Part shown: positions 44,299 to 53,419 of the stretch, piece by piece
Layout of the letters: each line of letters begins with the position of its first letter
Position numbering within the stretch: position 1 is the stretch's first letter
Source of the DNA: Bacteroidota bacterium
GTDB lineage: Bacteria > Bacteroidota > Bacteroidia > NS11-12g > UBA9320
Reading direction: 5' to 3'
NCBI GenBank assembly: GCA_947468275.1
Contig: CANIKO010000001.1
Location: forward strand, 186,001 to 250,000
DNA length: 64,000 bases
Notes under the pieces: generated by a model
The model's input: the letters and a program-made list of their open reading frames with translations, nothing else
What the model was told of the DNA's origin: nothing
Databases searched by the model: none
Made by a program: the position numbers and the translations under genes

Positions 44299-44674
44299 GC
44301 AAACCGATAAGCCGGGTTCTGTATCTTGCTTTTAAGGCAAAATGCCTGTCATTTATCTATGCGACCTACCCTCCTTGTCTTTCAACCGAAGCTGAAATCG
44401 GGCGAGCCACCCGTTGGACAAGGTATACATGGTCTTACAACGCACAAGGTTTTTTCCAACTATACATCGCTGCATAATGCGTGGGCTTTTACTCCGCGTT
44501 TTCACCTTTTCCATTGTTTCTTTCGAAACTCCGGTAGTCATTTTCTGTAACACTTTCTGTTTTCGGAGTTTATCCCGAAACCTCACATTTCTGAGAGTGT
44601 GCTGCTCTATGTTGCCCGGACTTTCCTCCCTCAATTGTGCCTAAACACAACCAAAAGCGACAGGCTAGTTTGCT
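44299..44674 (-). ncRNA. rnpB: RNase P RNA
   Basis: The minus strand shows the bacterial type A RNase P RNA. The 5' part is AACTAGCCTGTCGC, then GAGGGAGGAAAGTCCGGGC and CATAGAGCAGC. The middle holds AGTGTTACAGAAAATGACTA and the cruciform region. The 3' part is ATAAATGACAGGC, then ACAGAACCCGGCTTATCGG near 44303-44321, followed by a T run at 44291-44297. Ends are estimated from the conserved P1 helix and the promoter. It is the catalytic RNA that trims tRNA 5' leaders. This explains the 486-base gap; frames on either strand here are spurious. Confidence 0.95.
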
Positions 44675-44677
44675 GAG

Positions 44678-44685
44678 CAAAATTA
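44678..44685 (-). promoter_or_regulatory. -7 promoter element of rnpB
   Basis: The minus strand reads TAATTTTG (TAnnTTTG) immediately before the RNase P RNA 5' end, with TTTG about 24 bases further upstream near 44707-44713. Confidence 0.55.
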
Positions 44686-44752
44686 TAAATAAATGTATAA
44701 TATAAAAGACAAATGAGAATTAATTTTTGAAAACTTTTTAAAGGAGTCCCGT

Positions 44753-46720
44753 TTAAGAATTTTTTACAACAAAATCTTTGAGAATTTTATTGCTAGGTTC
44801 TTTAGATAAAATTCGTTTAGCCATTTCCAAGGCCTTGGTTTTATTGCTAGCGGCAATATAATAGTCAAACAAGTTTTTTAACAAAGGTAAAAAATCAGGA
44901 TTGGTAATTAATGAGCGAGTATAATACGAATTGGCTTTGCCTAAATCCCCAGATTTAAAATAGAGATATCCCAAATTATTTAAAGCTTGGGAGTGATTGG
45001 GGTTCAAATTTATTACTGATTTAAGGGTTTGTTCTTCATCCAACGTTTTTCCTAAATTGTGTTTGGCAATGCTTAGTTTATAAATAAACTCAAAATTTTT
45101 GGGTTGAATTTTTAAAGCTTTTTGAATATAGGTTTCTGCTTTATCCCATTGTGAAATATTTAAATACGATTGCCCAATTCGATAATATCCCCAAGCATCC
45201 AATTTATTTTCATCCACCTGTTTTGATGATTTGATAACCTTTGAGTTATCGCCAACTAAATACCAATAATATATTTCTAAGACAGTATTTTTCTTTTTAT
45301 TTAAAAGTTTGCGAGCTTCTTTTAAATATAAGGGGTCAGCATTAAATTTTTCGTAATAACTCAAATACGCCCTGATTGTAGTTTCCGTGGTTGGGTTGTC
45401 ATTATTTATACAATACAGTCCTTTCAATTGTCCCTTAGTGGGTAGCGCTTTTTTTGAAGGTTTTCTGATAAAATGATCGTGAACCGTAACGTGCGGAATG
45501 TCAATCGTGCCGCTTTTGGGCATATGGCATTTCACACAGTTGTTATCATTTTTCTTTATTTCAAGAGGTAAGCCTTTACATTCATCTGCAGCAGGGTGGC
45601 ATTTTTTACAAGCATTATTAAATTGGGAAACTCCGGTTTCTTTAACTGAAATATGTGGATTGTGGCAATTTATACATGTTAATGAAAGTTGCTTTCCGCC
45701 CTTGTTTGATTTTATAAAGCATTGACTAAGTTGAAGCCGTTGTGCATGAGATGCCATGATAAATCCCGATTCATTGTTCTCATAATTTGGCATGAAAACA
45801 TTGTAAAAATTTGAGAGCTTCATTCCTGGTTTAAAATCGGTAAATTGTTTACCATCCTGCAATACTGCATTGCCTTGCAAGTGGCATCGCTGGCATAAAT
45901 CCACCTGAAGTTGCCAGCTTAATTTTGCAGGATTAATAATTGTTCTATCAATTCCATCTTTACTTTTTATAGATTTTCCTTGTAATCTTAAATTAACATG
46001 CAACTCACCTGGCCCGTGACATCTTTCGCAATCAATCCCTAAACCAATTTTTGTAAATTTATTATCACTCTCGGCCTCTACTTTTGGCATGGAATTATGG
46101 CAACTCATACACTCCTCATCAATGATTCTGGCAAATCTTGAATTTCTTCCTTTCTCAAAACCAGGGGGCAGTCCCCAATGTTTTTCTTGTGCATACCAAG
46201 TCATGGGAGCCTGATATACAAAACCGTTTCGTAAAATTAGATGTGAATTGGTGTGTTGACCAGAGCCAATTATATACTCAATTTTTTCAATCCGTTTATG
46301 AATCGTATCCTTTCCCTCCAAGCGGTACTCCATAAAAAAAAGTTCGTCATTTTTCCAAAATGGTTTGTAGTATAAATTGTTTATGGTGTCATAAACCACA
46401 TGAAAAGACGAAAAATCTGCTGCACTTTTTTGGCGGGTCGCAAAATTAAATGAGCTTCCCATACCTGTATGACTGAATGTTTTTGCTTTAGCCTGGTGGC
46501 AGGTAGCGCAAGTAGACAAACCTACATAATCAACCGTATCGTTATGATTGAGATAAAAAAGTTCCTCGTTTTTTTGCCGTTTGGAAGTACATGAAAAAAA
46601 AATCAAAAAGGAGATAGCAACTCCAAAAATCAAAGAGATAAATATACGCGGGGAAACGAATTGAATATTAAAAGATGAGCGTTGACTGAATATTTTAAAC
46701 ATTAGATTTAGCCAATACAA
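44753..46720 (-). CDS. Heptaheme cytochrome c with TPR repeats, lipoprotein
   Basis: The 655-residue protein has a hydrophobic N-terminal segment ending in FFSC (C44, likely lipidated). Seven CxxCH heme sites follow: CATCH (71), CMSCH, CERCH, CQRCH, CINCH, CKKCH and CVKCH, spread to about residue 400 in the cytochrome c554/NrfA-like style. TPR repeats fill the C-terminus (about 480-650: AETYIQKALKIQPKNFEFIYKLSIAKHNLG ... ALNNLGYLYFKSGDLGKANSYYTRSL). It may start instead at M7 (46702), which gives a cleaner signal. Periplasmic or outer-membrane electron transfer is likely; the substrate is unknown. It ends a four-gene operon. Confidence 0.88.
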   Translation of the reverse strand: MYWLNLMFKIFSQRSSFNIQFVSPRIFISLIFGVAISFLIFFSCTSKRQKNEELFYLNHNDTVDYVGLSTCATCHQAKAKTFSHTGMGSSFNFATRQKSAADFSSFHVVYDTINNLYYKPFWKNDELFFMEYRLEGKDTIHKRIEKIEYIIGSGQHTNSHLILRNGFVYQAPMTWYAQEKHWGLPPGFEKGRNSRFARIIDEECMSCHNSMPKVEAESDNKFTKIGLGIDCERCHGPGELHVNLRLQGKSIKSKDGIDRTIINPAKLSWQLQVDLCQRCHLQGNAVLQDGKQFTDFKPGMKLSNFYNVFMPNYENNESGFIMASHAQRLQLSQCFIKSNKGGKQLSLTCINCHNPHISVKETGVSQFNNACKKCHPAADECKGLPLEIKKNDNNCVKCHMPKSGTIDIPHVTVHDHFIRKPSKKALPTKGQLKGLYCINNDNPTTETTIRAYLSYYEKFNADPLYLKEARKLLNKKKNTVLEIYYWYLVGDNSKVIKSSKQVDENKLDAWGYYRIGQSYLNISQWDKAETYIQKALKIQPKNFEFIYKLSIAKHNLGKTLDEEQTLKSVINLNPNHSQALNNLGYLYFKSGDLGKANSYYTRSLITNPDFLPLLKNLFDYYIAASNKTKALEMAKRILSKEPSNKILKDFVVKNS

Positions 46721-46725
46721 TTGCT

Positions 46726-47169
46726 TTATTTTCTTTTTTCAATTGAGAAATTAATCAATTCTCTTACCTCATTTTTCGGGTCGGTGAATAAATTTTCTAT
46801 TGTTGAACGGTGAGAACCTATGCATCCATTGCAAACAAAAACAGAATTATTTTTTTTCTTAAATAATTTAATAAGGATTAGTTGACTGTCTGATAAACTT
46901 ATTTTTTTTCTTTTCAACAAATTGTCAATTTCAATTATTGAAAGAAGTTGTAAATTAATGTTATCATTTGAAATGTATTTCAATAATTGACTTGTATCCA
47001 TAGACTTTGCCAATTTTTTTATCTCATAAATTTCATCAGAAGTTATTCCAACCCCTCCACAACCAATATCAATTCGTATCTCATTACAATGATTAGTTTG
47101 TTCATTTTGTCCAAGAGAATTTAGAGTAAATAAAACCCAAATATTTAGTAGGACAATTTTCATAAGCAT
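46726..47169 (-). CDS. Small secreted protein of unknown function
   Basis: I do not recognise a family. The 147-residue product has a signal peptide (MLMKIVLLNIWVLFTLNSLGQ). Its mature part has cysteines in HCNEIRIDIGCGGVG and a CxxC in FVCNGCIGSH, which might bind metal or form disulfides. It lies 8 bases after the rhodanese gene and 5 before the heptaheme cytochrome, so it is very probably co-transcribed with them. Confidence 0.65.
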   Translation of the reverse strand: MLMKIVLLNIWVLFTLNSLGQNEQTNHCNEIRIDIGCGGVGITSDEIYEIKKLAKSMDTSQLLKYISNDNINLQLLSIIEIDNLLKRKKISLSDSQLILIKLFKKKNNSVFVCNGCIGSHRSTIENLFTDPKNEVRELINFSIEKRK

Positions 47170-47177
47170 AAAATTTT

Positions 47178-47483
47178 CTAAATTTTCATCATACTTTTCC
47201 AGGCCACCATTCCGCCTGTTAGATTTTTTACATTAGAAAATCCTTGTTTAGTTAAAAAATCAGTGGCCGCAGCGCTTCTCGCTCCTGAATGGCAATGAAT
47301 AATTATTTCTTCATCCATAAATTCTTCCAAATCAGGTAATGCGGCTTGAATATTTCCTAAAGATATTAATCGACCGCTGATATTGAAATCTTCATATTCG
47401 TAGGGTTCACGAACATCAATAATTAATGGTTTTTCTCCTTGGTCAAGGCGGGTTTTTAGTTCAGTTACAGATATTGTTTGCAT
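47178..47483 (-). CDS. Single-domain rhodanese
   Basis: The 101-residue protein is one rhodanese domain: IIDVREPYEYEDFNISG near the start and the active-site loop HCHSGARS with catalytic C64, then GFSNVKNLTGGMVAW. It has no signal peptide, so it acts in the cytoplasm, carrying persulfide sulfur. It sits 5 bases downstream of the 630-residue T9SS gene and 8 upstream of a secreted protein gene, an unusual mix of cytoplasmic sulfur transfer and envelope proteins. Confidence 0.9.
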   Translation of the reverse strand: MQTISVTELKTRLDQGEKPLIIDVREPYEYEDFNISGRLISLGNIQAALPDLEEFMDEEIIIHCHSGARSAAATDFLTKQGFSNVKNLTGGMVAWKSMMKI

Positions 47484-47488
47484 ATTAT

Positions 47489-49381
47489 TTACTGCAATTT
47501 TACTATTTTTTGGTGAAAAATTTCACCATTTTGTGTTGTTACCTCCAAGGTGTAGATTCCAGGTTTTGCCATTGACATACTCATTTCATTCGTATTTGAT
47601 TCAGCAATATATTTTCCCGAATGGTCAAACACAGTAATTTTAGAAATATCTTTTATGTCTACTGATATTTTATCGGTAAACGGATTTGGATAGCATTTTA
47701 TGTTAGATGGCTCTATTTTTTGAACTGAATTATATGGCCCCAATCTTATTTTTTTGCCAACATACGGGCGCATCATCAATGCTCCATTAAAGCTAACTGC
47801 TGACCAATTTCCGCGGTCTGACCAAAAAAGATTATTACTTGTTTCGCTAAAAGGATGGTGTCCGTTATTGATATCATAACCCACATCTAAATGGTTATTT
47901 CCAATTTGTTCCCAACCTATATAAAAATCACCTTTAGGTAACAATAACGCACTATCTAAAATGAAAATATGATATCCGTTAATGGAATCGGTAAATTTTG
48001 GACTTAAACCTGACATCGTCATTAAACATACATCTGCTGTTCTTCCTTTACCTAGAGGGCTAATATTTTTCCAAACCTTTAAATCAAACTTCCACAATGC
48101 AGAGCTTTTTACCGAACGATTAAAAAACATTCCTATAGCCCAAAGTGAGTCTTGTTTGGTTAAACTAAATTTATAAGCAATAGCACCTTTATAAAAAGGG
48201 TCAATCACATCGTCATCGTAACCAAAACCATATTCAGCTGTTCCATCATCATAGGCATAACAACTTCCAAATTCTTGGTAAACTGTAATTTTATCATTGG
48301 CCGCATATTTTGAAGCTATTCCGGATTCACGTATTTCGTAATCTCCTTTCACAACAATTGATTGGCCAGGTTGGCTAGTTAAATTATTTAAATTGAAACC
48401 TTGAAACCTGCGTTTAGCACTGTCCATTGCTGGCAAGTTGGCATTATTGGCATTAAATGCAGTAGTCACCAAAACAGTTCCATTGTTAGATTCAGTATGA
48501 CGAGCCTGCACGTTTTTTATAACATTGTGCATATTGTAGGCATTGACATATATGGTTTTTGCTTTTTGCTTGGCTGAATCGGCTTGAAAATGATCGTAAG
48601 GCATTTGGAAATAATTAACAAGCAACGATGTAGGACGATTCTGTATGGCAATATCATCGTAATAATTCAGAGATAATTTTCTGTTACGCGCAAGATGCAC
48701 ATAATCCACATGCCATTGGTTCATATTTCCAGTATGTCGCGAGTAATTAATAAACCTGAATTGAAATCCTCGATGAAGATATTTTGTGTCCTTAATCTTC
48801 AGCATTACAATAGCAAATGGGCTCAGACTGCCACCTTTTGCACGCCATTGTGTTACCCAATTCCCGTCTTTATCTTTAAACTGAACAATTAACGAATCTT
48901 TTAAATCCGAAGGGTCACCCAATCCTTGACGTTGAAAAAAGAAACTAAAATAAATGGAATCGGCTATTGAATATATTTTTGTACTGCTGTCCTTAAGGTT
49001 TATTGCTAGCGACGAAAGTGTATCGCAGGCCCCAAAAGTTTGATCGTTCAATTCATAATATGGATTTCCTTTTGAGTCTAAATCATCAAAAGTAGCCACG
49101 CCATAACTAGGTGGATTTACCCCAAAATCATTGTTTATATAAACGTAATTATTAAACCACTTTGCAGAATCAGGGTAAACTTTAGTCGAGATGAAATCAT
49201 CAAAAAATGGAATTTTTAAAGTGTCCTTTTTTTGCCATTTATATAGTTTTGAATTACCGTTCCATAGAGGATGTGAAATATTATAAAGTGCTAAGGTGGA
49301 GTTAGCATTACGTTTAAGTTTGGGCTGCGACCAACCTAAAAATGTTGCAAGAATTAATAGGAATGCTAATATCTGTTTCAA
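47489..49381 (-). CDS. T9SS type A sorting domain protein
   Basis: The 630-residue protein has a signal peptide (MKQILAFLLILATFLGWSQ), a long beta-rich region without a family I can name, and a T9SS type A domain (KCYPNPFTDKISVDIKDISK ... GIYTLEVTTQNGEIFHQKIVKL). The middle has jelly-roll-like stretches (AINLKDSSTKIYSIADSIYFSFFFQRQG, FRFINYSRHTGNMNQWHVDYVHL) typical of secreted Bacteroidota surface proteins. As first gene of the tight four-gene run 49381-44753 it probably leads the transcript. Confidence 0.82.
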   Translation of the reverse strand: MKQILAFLLILATFLGWSQPKLKRNANSTLALYNISHPLWNGNSKLYKWQKKDTLKIPFFDDFISTKVYPDSAKWFNNYVYINNDFGVNPPSYGVATFDDLDSKGNPYYELNDQTFGACDTLSSLAINLKDSSTKIYSIADSIYFSFFFQRQGLGDPSDLKDSLIVQFKDKDGNWVTQWRAKGGSLSPFAIVMLKIKDTKYLHRGFQFRFINYSRHTGNMNQWHVDYVHLARNRKLSLNYYDDIAIQNRPTSLLVNYFQMPYDHFQADSAKQKAKTIYVNAYNMHNVIKNVQARHTESNNGTVLVTTAFNANNANLPAMDSAKRRFQGFNLNNLTSQPGQSIVVKGDYEIRESGIASKYAANDKITVYQEFGSCYAYDDGTAEYGFGYDDDVIDPFYKGAIAYKFSLTKQDSLWAIGMFFNRSVKSSALWKFDLKVWKNISPLGKGRTADVCLMTMSGLSPKFTDSINGYHIFILDSALLLPKGDFYIGWEQIGNNHLDVGYDINNGHHPFSETSNNLFWSDRGNWSAVSFNGALMMRPYVGKKIRLGPYNSVQKIEPSNIKCYPNPFTDKISVDIKDISKITVFDHSGKYIAESNTNEMSMSMAKPGIYTLEVTTQNGEIFHQKIVKLQ

Positions 49382-49460
49382 GTGAGGAAGTATTGATTTG
49401 ACTTTAAAACGTGAATTTAAAATTATAATTGCTTTGTAATAGGATTAAAGGGTAAAAGAA

Positions 49461-50096
49461 TTAATTATCTATTCCTTCCAAGGTTCCACTTGGTGATGGA
49501 CTCGCGGGTAAAGTGTCTAATTGAAGGTGGGAAGTATCGCTTTGGTTTTCCATAACCCCAACAACTAAATCTATTTTTGATTTCCGTTTCACTTTAGTGC
49601 CAGGTGAAATAGGCGCTCCTCTGTAAAGTTGTTCAAATACCGGCATATCTGCTGCTGAGGTTATAGACGGGTCGGGTTGTTTGGTTACAAAACCCACAAC
49701 TAATCCTTTTCCTTCTAAAGTTTTTTTGGCCTGTTCAAAACTCATTTTTCCGGCAATATCAGGCATTTCTACTTCGGGCACATCTAATGAATTAACAGTT
49801 AAATAAATTTTCCTGCCTTTTTTTACAGTACTCATTGCGGCCGGACTTTGGTCCATAACACTATTGCGCGGGGCATCATCATTAAAAACCGAATCAGCAA
49901 TAAAATAATCTAAATCATTTTCTTCCAACACTTGAATGGCTTTTTCAATGGTCATGCCCGTAACTTTGGGTACTTCCTCAGTTTGCCCTTTTCGTGTATA
50001 AATATTAATAACAAAAAATGCTACAATACCAATGCCCACAAGCACCAGCAGCATCAACAACATATTTTTTACTATCAGCCAGATTCCTTTTACCAT
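49461..50096 (-). CDS. Membrane-anchored PASTA-domain protein
   Basis: The 211-residue protein has one N-terminal membrane helix (MLLMLLVLVGIGIVAFFVINIY) followed by PASTA repeats at about 37-103 (EVPKVTGMTIEKAIQVLEENDLDYF), 104-180 (VEMPDIAGKMSFEQAKKTLEGKGLVV) and a shorter tail. PASTA domains bind peptidoglycan fragments; here there is no kinase part. It lies downstream of ddl, so a link to wall synthesis is reasonable. The 101-base gap between them holds a dispersed inverted repeat. Confidence 0.88.
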   Translation of the reverse strand: MVKGIWLIVKNMLLMLLVLVGIGIVAFFVINIYTRKGQTEEVPKVTGMTIEKAIQVLEENDLDYFIADSVFNDDAPRNSVMDQSPAAMSTVKKGRKIYLTVNSLDVPEVEMPDIAGKMSFEQAKKTLEGKGLVVGFVTKQPDPSITSAADMPVFEQLYRGAPISPGTKVKRKSKIDLVVGVMENQSDTSHLQLDTLPASPSPSGTLEGIDN

Positions 50097-50106
50097 TTTT
50101 TATGTT

Positions 50107-50177
50107 TTACCACGAAGACACAGAGATCACGGAGTTCAATTAATATTTCTTTGTGTACTCTGTGTTTCCGTGGTAAT
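50107..50177. repeat. Dispersed inverted repeat (ACCACGAAGACACAGAG type)
   Basis: TTACCACGAAGACACAGAG on the left pairs with CTCTGTGTTTCCGTGGTAA on the right with two mismatches, about 35 bases apart. Elements with this sequence are scattered in intergenic DNA of many bacteria. It separates ddl from the PASTA gene and could fold in RNA. Confidence 0.75.
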
Positions 50178-50197
50178 ATTTCAAGTTGCAATATTAA

Positions 50198-51196
50198 TCA
50201 ATTTGTCACAGCCTTCAAGCGTTCTGCTATCAAGCTGTTTATAAACCAGGCCACATTCATACCTGCGGCCCTTACTTGCTGTGGTACTAAACTTTCGTTG
50301 GTCATGCCGGGAGTGGTATTGGCTTCCAAAAAATAAAAAGTAGTTCCGTTCAATATAAAGTCAATTCGCGATAAAGTTTTGCAACCCAAAGCTATAAATA
50401 CTTTTTTGCTCCAATGCTGAATTTCTAAGGTTTGTTCCTTAGTTAAATCTGCAGGGGTCACTTCTTTTGATTTTCCCATATACTTGGCATCGTAGTCAAA
50501 AAAATCAGTTTGGCTAATAATTTCGGTAGGAGGCAAAGCCACAGTTTTTCCTTCCAATTCATACACACCGCATGAAAATTCACGTCCGGCTATATATTCT
50601 TCTACTATAACTTCATCGTCAAAATTAAAAGCTTTTTGTAATGCGGCTTCTAGTTCTTCTAATTTATGAACCTTTGTAACTCCATAACTGGAGCCGTTTT
50701 TATTAGGTTTTACAAATACGGGTAACAATAATTGACTAGTGATTTCCAAAACGTGGTTGTCCATTAAATTTTTATCAATACACAATACCGATTTAGCCAT
50801 GGCTACTTCTGTTTGTTTTAAAAATACTTTGCAAGCTGCTTTATCAAAACTAATAGCCGAAGCCAAAACCCCGCAACCTGTATATGGAATATCAAGCATA
50901 TCAAAATAGCCTTGAATTTTCCCGTCTTCGGCTGGCGGGCCGTGCAATGGAAAGAAAGCCGCTAATTGAAAATTGACTTTACCTAAAGACAAGGTTAACG
51001 AAAAATCGTTTCTGTTTATTGAAACAACAGTACCATCATCAGCGGTATAGAACCAATCTTTTTTAGTGATATGAATGAGCCAAACGTTATAAATGGATTT
51101 GTCAATCCACTCATGCACCTTATGGGCACTGAGCAATGAAATATTAGATTCGGCTGAAAAACCTCCGGTGAGTAATGCGATATTGATTTTATTCAT
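50198..51196 (-). CDS. ddl: D-alanine--D-alanine ligase
   Basis: The 332-residue ATP-grasp enzyme has the Ddl pattern: LTGGFSAESNISLLSA near the start (GGxSxE), FPLHGPPAEDGKIQGYFDMLDIPYTGCGVLASA, VKPNKNGSSYGVTKV, and the C-terminal FLEANTTPGMTNESLVPQQ. It makes the D-Ala-D-Ala dipeptide for peptidoglycan in the cytoplasm. HGPPAEDG replaces the commoner HGxxGEDG, as in several Bacteroidota. Confidence 0.95.
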   Translation of the reverse strand: MNKINIALLTGGFSAESNISLLSAHKVHEWIDKSIYNVWLIHITKKDWFYTADDGTVVSINRNDFSLTLSLGKVNFQLAAFFPLHGPPAEDGKIQGYFDMLDIPYTGCGVLASAISFDKAACKVFLKQTEVAMAKSVLCIDKNLMDNHVLEITSQLLLPVFVKPNKNGSSYGVTKVHKLEELEAALQKAFNFDDEVIVEEYIAGREFSCGVYELEGKTVALPPTEIISQTDFFDYDAKYMGKSKEVTPADLTKEQTLEIQHWSKKVFIALGCKTLSRIDFILNGTTFYFLEANTTPGMTNESLVPQQVRAAGMNVAWFINSLIAERLKAVTN

Positions 51197-51292
51197 TTAT
51201 GCTTCGCAAAATTAATACTTGTTGGTTTTAGAACATTGAAATGTTTAAATAAAAATGGCCAACCTTTCAGTTAGCCTAAAGTTATTTTTTGC

Positions 51293-52033
51293 TTAATGAA
51301 ACTGCCAACCAATACTGATTGCGGCCATGTTATTCCTATACCAATAACTATAACCTATTTGACTTTGGTAATCGTATTTGAATCTAGCTTTGTTGTATGC
51401 ATAATCTATTGAGGTGTAAAAAGTGGATTTTTTAATAATAAATTTACTTCCAAATCCTATTCTAAAAAATAAAGGTTTTAATTGCTTTTGTTCATTAGTC
51501 TGAAACTGAGAACCAATATCGGAAAAAATATAAGGTGTATTTTTTTTTGACAATATATCGTAAGAGTACCTTAGAAATATAGGATAACTTCTGTAATCGG
51601 AATAAACTAAATTGCCATAATAAGGAAGATGAATAGTTACACCAATTCCTATTCCTACAAAATTTTTATTCTTAAATTTATACCCATTAATATACCGAAT
51701 ACTTGTAAAGGAACGATTGTAAGTCCCCTTGGCAAAGGAGAGTTCAATTTGACTTTTATATTTATTTGGCTTAAACTGTTTATAATTATAAGGAATTATC
51801 TTCTCATGGGGTAGTTTCTCCTTATGCAGAATATCTGATTCTTTAACAATAATTAATTTATTACCATACTCTACTATTTTTATATTTAATGAATCCGTAG
51901 AAAGAATATATCCTTTAATTGTTTTTCCATTTTTAAGAAATAGGACATCTTGCATTTCTTCATTTTGCCCAAAGGCTAATATATTTATGCCTATCAAGCA
52001 GAGTATCAAAATTGATTTTAGTATTTCAGCCAT
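51293..52033 (-). CDS. Putative outer-membrane beta-barrel protein
   Basis: The 246-residue product has a signal-like N-terminus (ILKSILILCLIGINILAFGQ), a short beta domain (DVLFLKNGKTIKGYILSTD), then barrel-like strands (FVGIGIGVTIHL, YPIFLRYSYDIL, LFFRIGFGSKFII) ending in an aromatic-rich last strand (MAAISIGWQFH). I do not recognise a named family. It overlaps the preceding lipoprotein gene by 16 bases, so the two are co-translated. Confidence 0.7.
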   Translation of the reverse strand: MAEILKSILILCLIGINILAFGQNEEMQDVLFLKNGKTIKGYILSTDSLNIKIVEYGNKLIIVKESDILHKEKLPHEKIIPYNYKQFKPNKYKSQIELSFAKGTYNRSFTSIRYINGYKFKNKNFVGIGIGVTIHLPYYGNLVYSDYRSYPIFLRYSYDILSKKNTPYIFSDIGSQFQTNEQKQLKPLFFRIGFGSKFIIKKSTFYTSIDYAYNKARFKYDYQSQIGYSYWYRNNMAAISIGWQFH

Positions 52034-52662
52034 ATATTAGGATACTTTTCTGTGTCATATACTTTCTCAATAATTTTTAATTCCTTGGTATTTCTATTAT
52101 GCAATCTTAGCTTGATAAAAATATGTGAATATTGAGGGGCACTGGCATATAAAAATTGTTGATTGAATTTTTTCAATGAATCAAAGGATTGAAATTCTTT
52201 ATATGTTTTGGTCAATGAATTATAACATTCGTATTCATCCATCTGTAATCTTCCTGCCGAATCTTCTAAAGTAATTCCTCTTCTCCATTTTGGCTTAATA
52301 CTAAATCCAACAGTATTTTCAATTTCTGGAATTATTTTGCGTTCCTCATCAACTGGTAATTGCCATTTAGATTCAATTAATTCGGCTGTATAATATTGGT
52401 TCTTTTTAAGTTTGCCGAGTTTAACAATTTTATTTGCATTACCAAACGAATCAGTTGTTATTGTATCAATTATTGCAAATCCACCAACTATACCGTTTTT
52501 CAATTCATTAAATTTAATAACAACTTTACATGGATTTACTGTTAACTTCGAAATGCCAGAAATTAATTTAATAGAGATTAGAGTATCAAATTTTTCAGGT
52601 TTGCATGCAGAAAGAATTAAAAGGAGAATAATTAGAGTATATATATGAAATTTATATTTCAT
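52018..52662 (-). CDS. Lipoprotein of unknown function
   Basis: The 214-residue protein has a clear lipoprotein signal: MKYKFHIYTLIILLLILSAC with cysteine at residue 20 in ILSAC. The mature part is beta-rich with no motif I recognise (GVAI-like IDTITTDSFGNANKIVKLGKLKKNQYY suggests one Ig-like domain). Its end overlaps the start of the barrel-like gene by 16 bases, which suggests the two proteins act together at the outer membrane. Confidence 0.7.
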   Translation of the reverse strand: MKYKFHIYTLIILLLILSACKPEKFDTLISIKLISGISKLTVNPCKVVIKFNELKNGIVGGFAIIDTITTDSFGNANKIVKLGKLKKNQYYTAELIESKWQLPVDEERKIIPEIENTVGFSIKPKWRRGITLEDSAGRLQMDEYECYNSLTKTYKEFQSFDSLKKFNQQFLYASAPQYSHIFIKLRLHNRNTKELKIIEKVYDTEKYPNIWLKY

Positions 52663-52794
52663 TTGGTTGAGATATTAGAGAGCATGAACTAAATAATTTA
52701 TACTTAGAATATGTTTTCAAATGTACTAGAAATTTAACATGAATGCTCTTGCTGAATTAAAGCAAATTCATATTTCTAAAATCTAAAAATAATT

Positions 52795-52802
52795 TACCTT
52801 TG
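52795..52802 (+). promoter_or_regulatory. -7 promoter element of TlpA-like gene
   Basis: TACCTTTG matches TAnnTTTG and ends 34 bases before the ATG at 52837, in the short gap between divergent genes. Confidence 0.5.
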
Positions 52803-52836
52803 GCACCACAATTGTAAAATAATAAAAAATGAATTT

Positions 52837-53349
52837 ATGCAAAAACTATTAACCCTATCGCTTCTTCTGTGCTTTTCAGCCTTTGCAAATGCTGGAGATT
52901 CAGACACCGCCAAATTCAATACACTTCCATCCATATCTGTTAAAGACCTTAACGGGCAGCCAGTCAATTTTGCTCAATTTGCGAATAACGGTCAAATAAC
53001 CATCGTTTCTTTTTGGGCTACCTGGTGCAAACCTTGTATTGTTGAATTGATCAATATGGATAATGTGTATGAAGAATGGCAAAAAAAATACAACCTTCGA
53101 TTAATAGCAGTATCTTTGGATGATAGCCGCACGGCTCCCAAGGTAAAACCCTTTGTAACTAGTAAAAACTGGACCTATGAGGAGTTGATTGATGTCAATG
53201 GCGATTTAAGAAGGGCTCTGAATGTAACCAACCCGCCAACCACCTTTTTAATAGACAAAAAGGGCAATATAGTATTCACTCATACTGGTTATTTGGAAGG
53301 TGATGAATTTGAATTAGAAAAAAAGATTGTTGAACTAGTTGGTAAATAA
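52837..53349 (+). CDS. TlpA-family thiol-disulfide oxidoreductase
   Basis: The 170-residue protein has a signal peptide (MQKLLTLSLLLCFSAFANAG) and a thioredoxin fold with the active site WATWCKPC (C64, C67), cis-proline region NPPTTFLID and DGN-like KKGNIVFTHTG. It is a periplasmic TlpA/ResA-like reductase, probably delivering electrons to envelope disulfides or cytochrome c maturation. It stands alone and ends in a perfect terminator. An ATG seven bases upstream is out of frame. Confidence 0.9.
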   Translation: MQKLLTLSLLLCFSAFANAGDSDTAKFNTLPSISVKDLNGQPVNFAQFANNGQITIVSFWATWCKPCIVELINMDNVYEEWQKKYNLRLIAVSLDDSRTAPKVKPFVTSKNWTYEELIDVNGDLRRALNVTNPPTTFLIDKKGNIVFTHTGYLEGDEFELEKKIVELVGK

Positions 53350-53365
53350 CCCTGTAAAAGTTTCA

Positions 53366-53405
53366 TAAAAAAACGCTTCGTATTGTAATACGAAGCGTTT
53401 TTTTA
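53366..53405. terminator. Bidirectional terminator between convergent genes
   Basis: AAACGCTTCGTATT and AATACGAAGCGTTT pair perfectly around GT, with an A run on the left and a T run on the right. It serves the TlpA-like gene and the TPR lipoprotein gene ending at 53420. Confidence 0.92.
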
Positions 53406-53419
53406 TGCTTTAAAAATTT

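Noticed and set aside
44326-44644. Short open frames on both strands (60-95 codons) in the 44.3-44.65 kb gap.
   Set aside because: They lie within the RNase P RNA, whose conserved blocks explain the sequence; none has a recognisable protein pattern.
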